Source: an uncultured Clostridium sp.
GTDB taxonomy: Bacteria > Bacillota_A > Clostridia > Lachnospirales > Lachnospiraceae
DNA: 5,719 nt
Direction of reading: 5' to 3'
Assembly (NCBI GenBank): GCA_900556965.1
Contig: USQV01000077.1
Coordinates: 1-5,719, forward strand
Below the pieces are notes generated by a model. It saw only the letters and a program-made list of their open reading frames with translations. It did not search any database and was not told where the DNA came from. Of the stretch, positions 1 through 5,237 are shown in pieces (the first letter of the stretch is position 1; each line of letters opens with the position of its first letter). Position numbers and translations under genes: made by a program.

Positions 1-631
1 GCAGTGCCTTCTCACCATGCAGAGGGATTGCCTCCAGATCCTGCTCCTTTTCCTTTCCGATATCCACCGCCAATGCGATCCATTTTTTTGCTCCCTCCAG
101 ATGGATCTCGTATTCCTGCATTCTGTCCTTCATGATAGCGGGATCCACCTGGCGGCTGATCAGCTCCTTTAAGAACTGATCTCTTAAGATCGGCAGACTT
201 TTTCTATAGTTTTCCCGCAGCAGATTCACGTTTCTTTTCTGCTCGATCTCCTCGTCCAGATTTGTTTTAATTTTTTTTAATATCGCAGTCAGTTCTTCCA
301 CATTGACCGGCTTCAGTATATATTCAGTAACGTTCAGCTTGATCGCCCGTTTTGCATATTCAAAATCATCATATCCGGAAAAGATCACGATCTTTGTAAG
401 CGGATACTTCTGCCTGATCTTTTCGGAAAGGGTCAGGCCATCCATATATGGCATCCGGATATCGGTCAGCACCACATCCGGATCCAGAAGCTCGACCTTT
501 TCGAGTGCATCCTCTCCGTTTTCCGCATCTCCAACTACAGTAAATCCCACTGAATTCCAATCGATCTTTCTGATAATGCTCTTTCTGACTTCCTCCTCAT
601 CATCCACAAGCAGGATCCTATAGAACTCCAT
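1..631 (-). CDS. YesN/AraC-type response regulator, N-terminal part (runs off left edge)
   Basis: This is the first 210 residues of a two-component response regulator; the gene continues past the left edge. A receiver domain fills residues 1-120: the acidic pair D10-D11 in ILLVDDE, phospho-acceptor D57 in LTDIRMP, the switch Ser85 in FSGYDDFEYA, and K107 in ILKPV. A charged helical, coiled-coil-like stretch follows at about 112-148, then a block beginning LPILRDQFLKELIS that is typical of the middle region of YesN-like regulators. In that family an AraC-type DNA-binding domain sits at the C-terminus, which would lie outside the window. Such regulators usually pair with a YesM-type sensor kinase and often control sugar or solute transporters; no kinase is visible here. 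The ATG is preceded by GAGGGG 9 nt upstream, an acceptable but weaker ribosome site. Its target is unknown; the nearby transporter operon is only one possibility. Confidence 0.9.
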   Translation of the reverse strand, partial: MEFYRILLVDDEEEVRKSIIRKIDWNSVGFTVVGDAENGEDALEKVELLDPDVVLTDIRMPYMDGLTLSEKIRQKYPLTKIVIFSGYDDFEYAKRAIKLNVTEYILKPVNVEELTAILKKIKTNLDEEIEQKRNVNLLRENYRKSLPILRDQFLKELISRQVDPAIMKDRMQEYEIHLEGAKKWIALAVDIGKEKEQDLEAIPLHGEKAL

Positions 632-680
632 AAGCAATGTCCCCTCTTTATAATACTTTTACACGATCATCCTTTCTATC

Positions 681-711
681 ATTATACACCAGATCTGATC
701 TATTTTGTCAT
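681..711 (-). promoter_or_regulatory. Candidate sigma-A promoter for the response regulator
   Basis: Read on the minus strand there is a perfect TATAAT -10 box (681-686) and ATGACA, a 5/6 match to the -35 consensus (706-711). The spacer is 19 bp, longer than the ideal 17, so the -35 assignment is uncertain. The implied start of transcription is about 40 nt upstream of the ATG at 631. The rest of the 632-815 gap is T-rich on the plus strand. I found no convincing plus-strand promoter in it for the divergent small gene. Confidence 0.5.
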
Positions 712-802
712 TTTTTTCATCCGGAGCTTTTCCGATTTTTTACATGATCTTTACTCCTCCGCCCTTTCCTTTTTACATGGAAAGTATATGATCTTTAACA
801 AA

Positions 803-808
803 AGGAGG
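803..808 (+). promoter_or_regulatory. Shine-Dalgarno site that fixes the start of the small membrane protein
   Basis: AGGAGG lies 7 nt before the ATG at 816. It is only 1 nt before an in-frame GTG at 810 and 13 nt before a second ATG at 822. Spacing therefore favours 816 and argues against the longer 78-residue reading from 810. Confidence 0.8.
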
Positions 809-815
809 CGTGAAT

Positions 816-1046
816 ATGAATATGGATTTCTTATACTTTTCCCGTTATTTTGCACATTTACTTGCAGCAGCCGGAATTTTGGGCATGGCCCTTCTGATCG
901 TAAGGACTGCTCTCGTTACAATAAAAGAAAAGAGACCCGGGATGGACTGGTTCGATCGTGCCGTCTACGCAGTCTTTCTGGGTCTCTTTGCTGCATCCTT
1001 CCTTTTGCTGATAACGCTTGGGATCACGGATGCTTTCGTGCTCTGA
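816..1046 (+). CDS. Small two-helix membrane protein of unknown function (76 aa)
   Basis: I do not recognise this protein. It has 76 residues and two hydrophobic segments, about 11-36 and 49-70, joined by a charged loop (KEKRPGMDWFDR, 37-48). The positive charges would place the loop in the cytoplasm, so both ends probably face outward. There is no signal peptide with a cleavage site, no cysteine and no visible catalytic motif. Support for it as a gene: a perfect AGGAGG at ideal spacing, a hydrophobic profile that is coherent through the whole frame, and a stop just 7 bp before the convergent hydrolase stop. It is divergent from the response regulator and could be its target or partner, though nothing in the sequence proves this. 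No clear promoter or terminator was found for it. The reverse strand here holds only shadow frames. Confidence 0.65.
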   Translation: MNMDFLYFSRYFAHLLAAAGILGMALLIVRTALVTIKEKRPGMDWFDRAVYAVFLGLFAASFLLLITLGITDAFVL

Positions 1047-1053
1047 TTCTATT

Positions 1054-2517
1054 TTACATTTTTTCTCCCGGAACCACCGGAACTGCACCTTCCGGAACCG
1101 GGCAGAAATATCCGCCATATCGTTTCATTTTCTTTTCGTATTCATCCTTGGCAGCCTGAAGTAACTCCGGCTTCTCCATCAGATCGATCGCTGTTGCCGC
1201 CAGGACCTTTCCGGCAAGAAGCATAGCCTTATGGGCGATCGAGGTACGGCCGCAGGAAACATTCTGCCATGAATGGCCCGGTGCCTGAGCCGGATATGTT
1301 GCAGTATTGATCTGGGCTGTAGGTACCAGCCAGCTTACATCTCCCACGTCCGTGGAACCCATCCGGGGCTTTTCCGAATACCAGTAAGGGATCAGGAAAT
1401 TATTCATCGGAGTCGTTCCATGCTCCGATGCCTTATCTACAAATTCATACAGCTCATCACTCTCGTAGGTTTCAGCCCCCGGAAGCTCATTTGACTTCAT
1501 TTCAACTGAATCAAAGATTGCCTTAGCGTAGGCCTTCTCATCATCGGTATAGACCGGAAGCTCCATTCCATTAAAGTTATCCCATAACAATGTTTCCAGT
1601 GTTTTGTTCGGGACGGTATTCGAGCATCCGTCGATAAATTTCTTCTCCATTTTCGTATCTGTCATCATAGATGCGGCAAGGGCGATCCGATCGACTCTTT
1701 CCTGAAGCTCCATTGCATCCTTTGCCCATACCGAGCGTACCATATAAAGGACCTGTGCTCTCGGCTGTACGACATTCGGAGAGTCTCCGCCTGCATCTGT
1801 GATAGAATAATGGATCCTTGAGCTGTCCGGCATGTGTTCTCTAAGGAACTGGACGCCGATGTTCATAAGCTCCACTGCATCCAGTGCAGAACGTCCCTTA
1901 TCCGGAGCTCCTGCTGCATGAGAAGCAACACCGGTAAATTTGTACTCCGTCTGGATACATGTATTGCAGGTGCCTGATGTCACCTGATTTACATTGGACG
2001 GATGCCAGGTAAGCGCAGCGTCACACTCTTTAAATACGCCATCCCGTGCCATAAAGGCTTTTGTAGCCGCTCCTTCCTCTCCGGGACAGCCGTAAAGGAT
2101 CACCTTTCCGCTTCCTTCTCCTTTTTCTTCCAGATAATGCTTGATGGCAAAGGCTGCTGCCATGGATCCGGCGCCGAGAAGGTTATGGCCGCAACCGTGT
2201 CCGTTTCCGTTCGCAATCAGCTCTTTTCGCTCCACAGCACCCGGAACTTGCGAAAGTCCGGTCAGGGCATCATATTCAGCGAGGATTCCGATCACCGGCT
2301 TTCCTGAGCCGTAGGAAGCCCGGAATGCCGTCTCAATATTGCAAAACGGATGCTCTACCTGAAAACCTTCCTCCTTTAACACCTTTGCATACAGGTCACC
2401 GGATTTAAATTCCCGTAAGGAAAGCTCTGCGTAATCCCAGATCTTGTCTGATGTGTCGATGATAATATCAGCCTTTTCATCAATATAGTTTACAACCTGT
2501 TTCTTAGACTCTGTCAT
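1054..2517 (-). CDS. abgB: M20-family amidohydrolase, AbgB-like (p-aminobenzoyl-glutamate hydrolase subunit B family)
   Basis: A 487-residue cytosolic metallo-amidohydrolase, close in length to E. coli AbgB (about 481). M20 motifs appear in order: EYDAL at 81-85; the metal-ligand motif GHGCGHN at 106-112 (C109, H111); GCPGEEG at 143-149 with the catalytic and ligand Glu pair E147/E148; H172 in LTWHPS; H200 in ASHAA at the dimerisation-domain edge; GSTDVGDVS at 387-395; and H414 in APGHSWQ. All expected catalytic residues look present. AbgB-type enzymes cleave amide bonds between an acyl or aryl group and an amino acid. E. coli AbgB acts with a partner, AbgA, and none is seen here. It is the last gene of the transporter operon, 27 nt after the ATPase stop, with AGGAGG 6 nt before its ATG. 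Co-transcription with an amino-acid importer suggests it processes the imported ligand. The exact substrate is unknown; N-acyl amino acids or dipeptide-like amides are alternatives to aminobenzoyl-glutamate. Confidence 0.9.
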   Translation of the reverse strand: MTESKKQVVNYIDEKADIIIDTSDKIWDYAELSLREFKSGDLYAKVLKEEGFQVEHPFCNIETAFRASYGSGKPVIGILAEYDALTGLSQVPGAVERKELIANGNGHGCGHNLLGAGSMAAAFAIKHYLEEKGEGSGKVILYGCPGEEGAATKAFMARDGVFKECDAALTWHPSNVNQVTSGTCNTCIQTEYKFTGVASHAAGAPDKGRSALDAVELMNIGVQFLREHMPDSSRIHYSITDAGGDSPNVVQPRAQVLYMVRSVWAKDAMELQERVDRIALAASMMTDTKMEKKFIDGCSNTVPNKTLETLLWDNFNGMELPVYTDDEKAYAKAIFDSVEMKSNELPGAETYESDELYEFVDKASEHGTTPMNNFLIPYWYSEKPRMGSTDVGDVSWLVPTAQINTATYPAQAPGHSWQNVSCGRTSIAHKAMLLAGKVLAATAIDLMEKPELLQAAKDEYEKKMKRYGGYFCPVPEGAVPVVPGEKM

Positions 2518-2544
2518 GATCTTCCTCCTGTTTGATATCTATTT

Positions 2545-3297
2545 TTAATACAATACCTTGCTGAGAAACTCCTTTGTACGCGGGTTTTCAGGATGGTTGA
2601 ATACCTGATCCGGGCTTCCCTTTTCTGCGATGATACCGCCGTCCATAAAGAATACGCGGTCAGATACCTCTTTTGCAAAGCCCATTTCATGGGTTACGAT
2701 AACTGTCGTCATGCCTGTCTTTACCAGCTCCTTGATAACCTGAAGCACCTCTCCTACCATTTCCGGATCCAGCGCTGAGGTCGGCTCGTCAAATAGCATT
2801 ACATCCGGTTCCATTGCAAGGGCACGGACAATGGCAAGACGCTGCTTCTGTCCGCCTGACAGCTTTTTCGGATACTGATCGATCTTATCGAGAAGTCCGA
2901 CTCTGTTCAGGAGCTCCTTTGCCATCTCATTTGCCTCCGCCTGCGTTTTCTTGCCGAGAAGTGTGGGAGCAAGGGTAATGTTCTTTCCGACTGTCAGATT
3001 GTTAAATACATTAAAATGCTGGAATACCATACCCATTTTCTGCCGATGAAGATTGATGTCGACATTTTTATCTGTAATATCTACATTCTCAAAATAAATA
3101 TGGCCTGAGCTCGGTGTTTCAAGAAGATTTAAGCAGCGGAGGAAGGTACTTTTTCCGCCTCCGGACGGCCCGATTATGGATACGACCTCGCCACGGGAAA
3201 TATGCTCTGTTACACCTTTTAAAACGGCAAGGTTTCCAAAGGATTTATGCAGATCCTCAACGCGGATGATCTCATTCTGATTAGCGCTCACTTGCAT
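2545..3297 (-). CDS. Polar amino acid ABC transporter, ATP-binding protein (GlnQ/HisP family)
   Basis: A 250-residue ATPase that powers the importer; the family norm is about 240-255. All nucleotide-binding motifs are intact: Walker [10 protein letters not shown] (43-51), Q-loop Q93 in [11 protein letters not shown] signature LSGGQKQR (146-153), Walker [13 protein letters not shown] (166-177) and switch H203 in VTHEM. The pattern of an FN in the Q-loop region plus EPTSALDPE is characteristic of the polar-amino-acid uptake branch. The second Gln of the usual LSGGQQQR is Lys, a common variation. Its start overlaps the permease by 17 bp, and its ribosome site (AGGAGG, 3302-3307) lies inside permease codons 222-223. 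It sits only 4 nt before the ATG, which is tight; an in-frame GTG two codons later would be spaced 10 nt. Translational coupling to the permease is likely. It would work as a dimer on the cytoplasmic face of a permease homodimer. Confidence 0.95.
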   Translation of the reverse strand: MQVSANQNEIIRVEDLHKSFGNLAVLKGVTEHISRGEVVSIIGPSGGGKSTFLRCLNLLETPSSGHIYFENVDITDKNVDINLHRQKMGMVFQHFNVFNNLTVGKNITLAPTLLGKKTQAEANEMAKELLNRVGLLDKIDQYPKKLSGGQKQRLAIVRALAMEPDVMLFDEPTSALDPEMVGEVLQVIKELVKTGMTTVIVTHEMGFAKEVSDRVFFMDGGIIAEKGSPDQVFNHPENPRTKEFLSKVLY

Positions 3298-3970
3298 TCA
3301 TCCTCCTTTCAAGTACGGCGATCAGCTTGGACAGTACAAATGTCACAAGGAAATAGATAATACCTACGATAGTAAGTGGTTCCAGAACACGGAAGGTAAT
3401 TCCGTTGATCGTTTTAAACTGGGTCATAAGCTCTCCAATAAAGAATGTGGAAGCCAGAGAGGTCTCTTTGACAATGGCGATAAACTCGTTACAGAGGGCC
3501 GGCAGGATATTTTTTACTGCCTGGGGGATAACGATGTGGATCATGGCCTGTCTGCTGTTTAAGCCAAGGGAACGGGCTGCCTCGGTCTGTCCGACATCCA
3601 CTGCCTGAATGCCTGCCCGGACGATCTCGCATACATAAGCGGTGGAGTTTACACAGCAGGCGATCATAACACAGGTAAATTCACTCAGATTTAAAAACGG
3701 AAGCCACTGGGGAAGCATAAAATAGAAGAAATACAGCTGTAAAAGGATCGGTGTTCCACGAATCACTTCAACAAATACTGCTGCGATCCAGCGGAAGGGC
3801 TTAAATTCTCCGATTCCCCAATTGCTGCGGCGAAGCAACGCCATCAGCGAACCGGATATGCTGCTTATCAATACAGTAAGGGTGCCCATATAGAGGGTCA
3901 TGCCCAAGCCATGAAGGAACAGAGTCCAATACTGGGACCAGACCTTACCCATTACACTAAAAAACTCCAT
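3281..3970 (-). CDS. Polar amino acid ABC transporter, permease (HisM/GlnP family)
   Basis: A 229-residue inner-membrane permease of the HisMQ/GlnP type. Hydrophobic segments lie at roughly 17-46, 62-86, 97-118, 155-180 and 198-220. The cytoplasmic EAA loop that docks on the ATPase is clear: [12 protein letters not shown] at 130-141, followed by IPQA at 148-151. The [14 protein letters not shown] block (71-84) is also typical of the family. I start it at the ATG at 3970 because AAGGAG (3980-3985) lies 9 nt upstream. The frame stays open to an ATG at 4006, but that codon has no ribosome site and abuts a hairpin. Only one permease is encoded, so a homodimer is expected. The site AAGGAG can form a short AGGA/TCCT hairpin, a weak hint of limited translation. 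Four Cys lie in or near the third hydrophobic segment (C100, C105, C106, C114). Confidence 0.94.
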   Translation of the reverse strand: MEFFSVMGKVWSQYWTLFLHGLGMTLYMGTLTVLISSISGSLMALLRRSNWGIGEFKPFRWIAAVFVEVIRGTPILLQLYFFYFMLPQWLPFLNLSEFTCVMIACCVNSTAYVCEIVRAGIQAVDVGQTEAARSLGLNSRQAMIHIVIPQAVKNILPALCNEFIAIVKETSLASTFFIGELMTQFKTINGITFRVLEPLTIVGIIYFLVTFVLSKLIAVLERRMNASER

Positions 3971-3979
3971 AGAGGAATA

Positions 3980-3985
3980 CTCCTT
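3980..3985 (-). promoter_or_regulatory. Shine-Dalgarno site that fixes the permease start
   Basis: Minus-strand AAGGAG lies 9 nt before the ATG ending at 3970. No comparable site precedes the upstream in-frame ATG at 4006. A second purine-rich GAGGAG (3989-3994) lies 18 nt from the start, too far to be the main site. Confidence 0.7.
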
Positions 3986-4010
3986 TCTCTCCTCAGGTCC
4001 GACCATACAG

Positions 4011-4048
4011 GCACCGATCCTTCCGCACTTCTTTGGAAGAACCGGTGC
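4011..4048 (-). promoter_or_regulatory. Intercistronic hairpin between binding-protein and permease genes
   Basis: The arms 4011-4024 and 4035-4048 pair over 14 bp with a 10-nt loop. They form a 6-bp GC-rich base, a 3-bp middle with two G-U wobbles, and a 5-bp top. It lies 34 nt after the binding-protein stop. No T-run follows on the minus strand, so it is not an ordinary intrinsic terminator. In ABC operons such structures typically block 3' exonucleases, so that the binding-protein message outlasts the membrane-component message. That role is inferred here. Confidence 0.65.
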
Positions 4049-4082
4049 ATTGTCTTATCGAACTCTTTTATTTTTTCTGATT

Positions 4083-5042
4083 CTAGTTATTGCTGAGGCC
4101 AAGCTTTTCTGCCAGTGCCTTCGCTTCCTCTGTCCACTGTGCATAAATTCCTGATTCATTGACCTCGTCAAGCACCTCATTGACTGCTGAGATCAGCTCA
4201 TCCTCACCCTTTTTCATAAGAATGATATTGCCCTCACGTTCGGACTCAAACTTAAACTCAGTCATTGCGATCTCCGGATAAGCCTTCTTTAACATTTCGC
4301 CGTTATCCCAAGAAACTGCAAGAGCGTCTGCCTTGCCGGAGATCAGCATCATTACTCCGTCTGTAATGGTAGTAACCGGCTGGAAGTTAACATCCTTCGG
4401 GAGCTGTGCATTTACAAGGGACTGCTGTAAGGATGCATTCTGTGCCAGAACCTTTTTCCCGGAAAAGTCTTCTGCTGTCTTATACTTGTCTGCGTTATCC
4501 TTCAGAACCAGACAGGTATGACCCTCATCTTCCGTCTTTATGTTGTAAAGAGCAGAGGTTCCGTAGTTCTCGGCACGCTCCTCAGTATAAGCAAATCCGG
4601 AAATTCCGGCATCGATCGTTCCGGAAGCCACTGCCTGCTGGATCGCTGAAAACTCCATCGGCTTGATCTCCAGCTCCAGCCCCATCTTTTCGGCAATGTA
4701 TTTTGCAAGCTCCATATCAGAGCCGGCATATTCTGTCTTACCGGAGCTGACATCCTTAAATTCCATCGGAGCAAAGTCAGGTGAGGTACCTACTACAAGT
4801 TTACCACTTTTTAAAACCTTTGCAAGCTTGCAATCCGGATCCAGCTCGGAGGCTGCCTCCTTTGATGTTTCCTCTGCTGCTGCGGCTGTTGTCTGTGCTT
4901 CCTCTTTTGAGGATTCCGCCGCGGCTGTTGTTGCGGCTGTTGTTGCGGCGGCTGTTGTTGCATCCTTGCTATTTGCGGAGCAGCCTGCCATTGCTGCTGT
5001 TGCCATTGCTGCCATCATTGCGATCCATACATTTTTTTTCAT
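4083..5042 (-). CDS. Amino acid ABC transporter substrate-binding lipoprotein (SBP_bac_3, GlnH-like)
   Basis: A 319-residue extracellular receptor anchored by lipid. Residues 1-20 are a lipoprotein signal peptide (MKK, hydrophobic core, lipobox MAGC), with C21 the lipidated residue. Residues 22-66 are a low-complexity Ala/Thr/Glu/Ser tether. Residues 72-319 form a family-3 solute-binding fold: GTSPDFAPMEF (85-95), AGSDMELAKYIAEKMG (106-121), PMEFSAIQQAVASGTIDAG (128-146) and TEERAENY (153-160). Recalled alignment to E. coli GlnH puts F90, F131 and R156 on its ligand-binding F13, F50 and R75. The Asp that binds the ligand amino group (GlnH D157) aligns with Ser244, with an Asp two residues later. 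The chosen ATG has AGGAGG 9 nt upstream; a start ten codons earlier would add YKYRR-type charged residues ahead of the signal peptide and has no such site. It is the first gene of the operon, probably the most highly expressed. Confidence 0.94.
   Translation of the reverse strand: MKKNVWIAMMAAMATAAMAGCSANSKDATTAAATTAATTAAAESSKEEAQTTAAAAEETSKEAASELDPDCKLAKVLKSGKLVVGTSPDFAPMEFKDVSSGKTEYAGSDMELAKYIAEKMGLELEIKPMEFSAIQQAVASGTIDAGISGFAYTEERAENYGTSALYNIKTEDEGHTCLVLKDNADKYKTAEDFSGKKVLAQNASLQQSLVNAQLPKDVNFQPVTTITDGVMMLISGKADALAVSWDNGEMLKKAYPEIAMTEFKFESEREGNIILMKKGEDELISAVNEVLDEVNESGIYAQWTEEAKALAEKLGLSNN
4921..4959. repeat. 12-bp repeats within the lipoprotein linker
   Basis: Three exact copies of GCGGCTGTTGTT (plus strand) lie at 4921-4932, 4933-4944 and 4948-4959. 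The third is offset by one extra GCG. A near-complete 11-bp copy sits at 4882-4892. They encode the alternating Ala-Ala/Thr-Thr stretch at residues 28-41 of the binding protein. Units are multiples of three, so gain or loss would change tether length without breaking the frame. Confidence 0.85.
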
Positions 5043-5051
5043 AATCTTTGT

Positions 5052-5057
5052 CCTCCT
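5052..5057 (-). promoter_or_regulatory. Shine-Dalgarno site that fixes the lipoprotein start
   Basis: Minus-strand AGGAGG lies 9 nt before the ATG ending at 5042. The earlier in-frame ATG at 5072 precedes this site, so the site supports the shorter reading that begins directly with the signal peptide. Confidence 0.85.
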
Positions 5058-5102
5058 GTATTTGTATACCAAATTCTTTCTTTCTCGAATTTCTGTAACT
5101 GG

Positions 5103-5120
5103 TATGCATTATAATGCATA
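5103..5120. promoter_or_regulatory. Perfect 18-bp palindrome over the -10 box, candidate operator
   Basis: TATGCATTATAATGCATA is identical to its reverse complement and covers the whole -10 element. A protein bound here would compete directly with RNA polymerase, which suits a dimeric repressor. No regulator gene for it is identifiable in the window other than the partial response regulator, which need not be the one. Confidence 0.5.
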
Positions 5121-5136
5121 TTTATACTTTTGTAAA
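5108..5136 (-). promoter_or_regulatory. Promoter of the transporter-hydrolase operon
   Basis: On the minus strand, TTTACA (-35, 5131-5136) and a perfect TATAAT (-10, 5108-5113) are separated by exactly 17 bp. Transcription should begin near 5101, giving a leader of about 58 nt. The leader holds a weak AT-only inverted repeat (5071-5076 with 5087-5092) and then the ribosome site. It is too short for most riboswitches or a T-box, and I see none. Confidence 0.85.
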
Positions 5137-5161
5137 GAGGTTTTTTGCATAAATATTGTTC

Positions 5162-5202
5162 TAAATACAAAATCGTCCATACTGCCGAAAACAGTATGCA
5201 CG
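5162..5202 (-). terminator. Candidate intrinsic terminator after carB
   Basis: On the minus strand a stem pairs 5192-5202 with 5174-5184: 7 bp (CATACTG/CAGTATG), one G-G mismatch, then 3 more bp, with a 7-nt loop. It is followed by ATTTTGTATTT. It lies 36 bp after the carB stop and upstream of the operon promoter, where a terminator is expected. The stem is not very GC-rich and the T-tract is interrupted, so it may be leaky. The same dyad could instead be an operator. Confidence 0.5.
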
Positions 5203-5237
5203 AAATCAATTGTTTATTGCTTATTGACGATAAGAGA

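Noticed and set aside
722..745. CGGA/TCCG mini-hairpin followed by T-run on the plus strand
   Set aside because: A 4-bp stem is too short, and no plus-strand transcript is known to end there.
1027..1070. Weak hairpin (CACGGA/TTCGTG) before a T-rich stretch as terminator of the small gene
   Set aside because: The stem is only 6 bp with a G-U pair, and the T-rich stretch is interrupted and distant, so it is too weak to call.
1067..1105. Repeated TTCCGG/CCGGAA inverted repeat as a terminator
   Set aside because: It lies inside the hydrolase C-terminal codons, and neither strand has a T-run after the stem. The symmetry comes from repeated Pro/Val/Glu/Gly codons.
788..1159. 123-residue plus-strand open frame overlapping the small membrane protein
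   Set aside because: It has no ribosome site at its start, mixed low-coherence composition, and runs into the hydrolase on the opposite strand. The frame starting at 816 is far better supported.
3971..4006. N-terminal extension of the permease by 12 residues from an ATG at 4006
   Set aside because: There is no ribosome site before it, the residues are charged and unlike the family start, and a good site precedes the ATG at 3970.
5043..5072. N-terminal extension of the binding protein by ten residues
   Set aside because: It would place several basic residues ahead of a complete lipoprotein signal peptide and ignores the AGGAGG at 5052-5057.
5043..5101. Riboswitch or T-box in the operon leader
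   Set aside because: The leader is only about 58 nt, is A/T-rich, and shows no conserved core or terminator-antiterminator pair.
5110..5115. Divergent plus-strand promoter using the same palindromic TATAAT
   Set aside because: No -35-like hexamer lies at the right distance on the plus strand, and no plus-strand gene follows.
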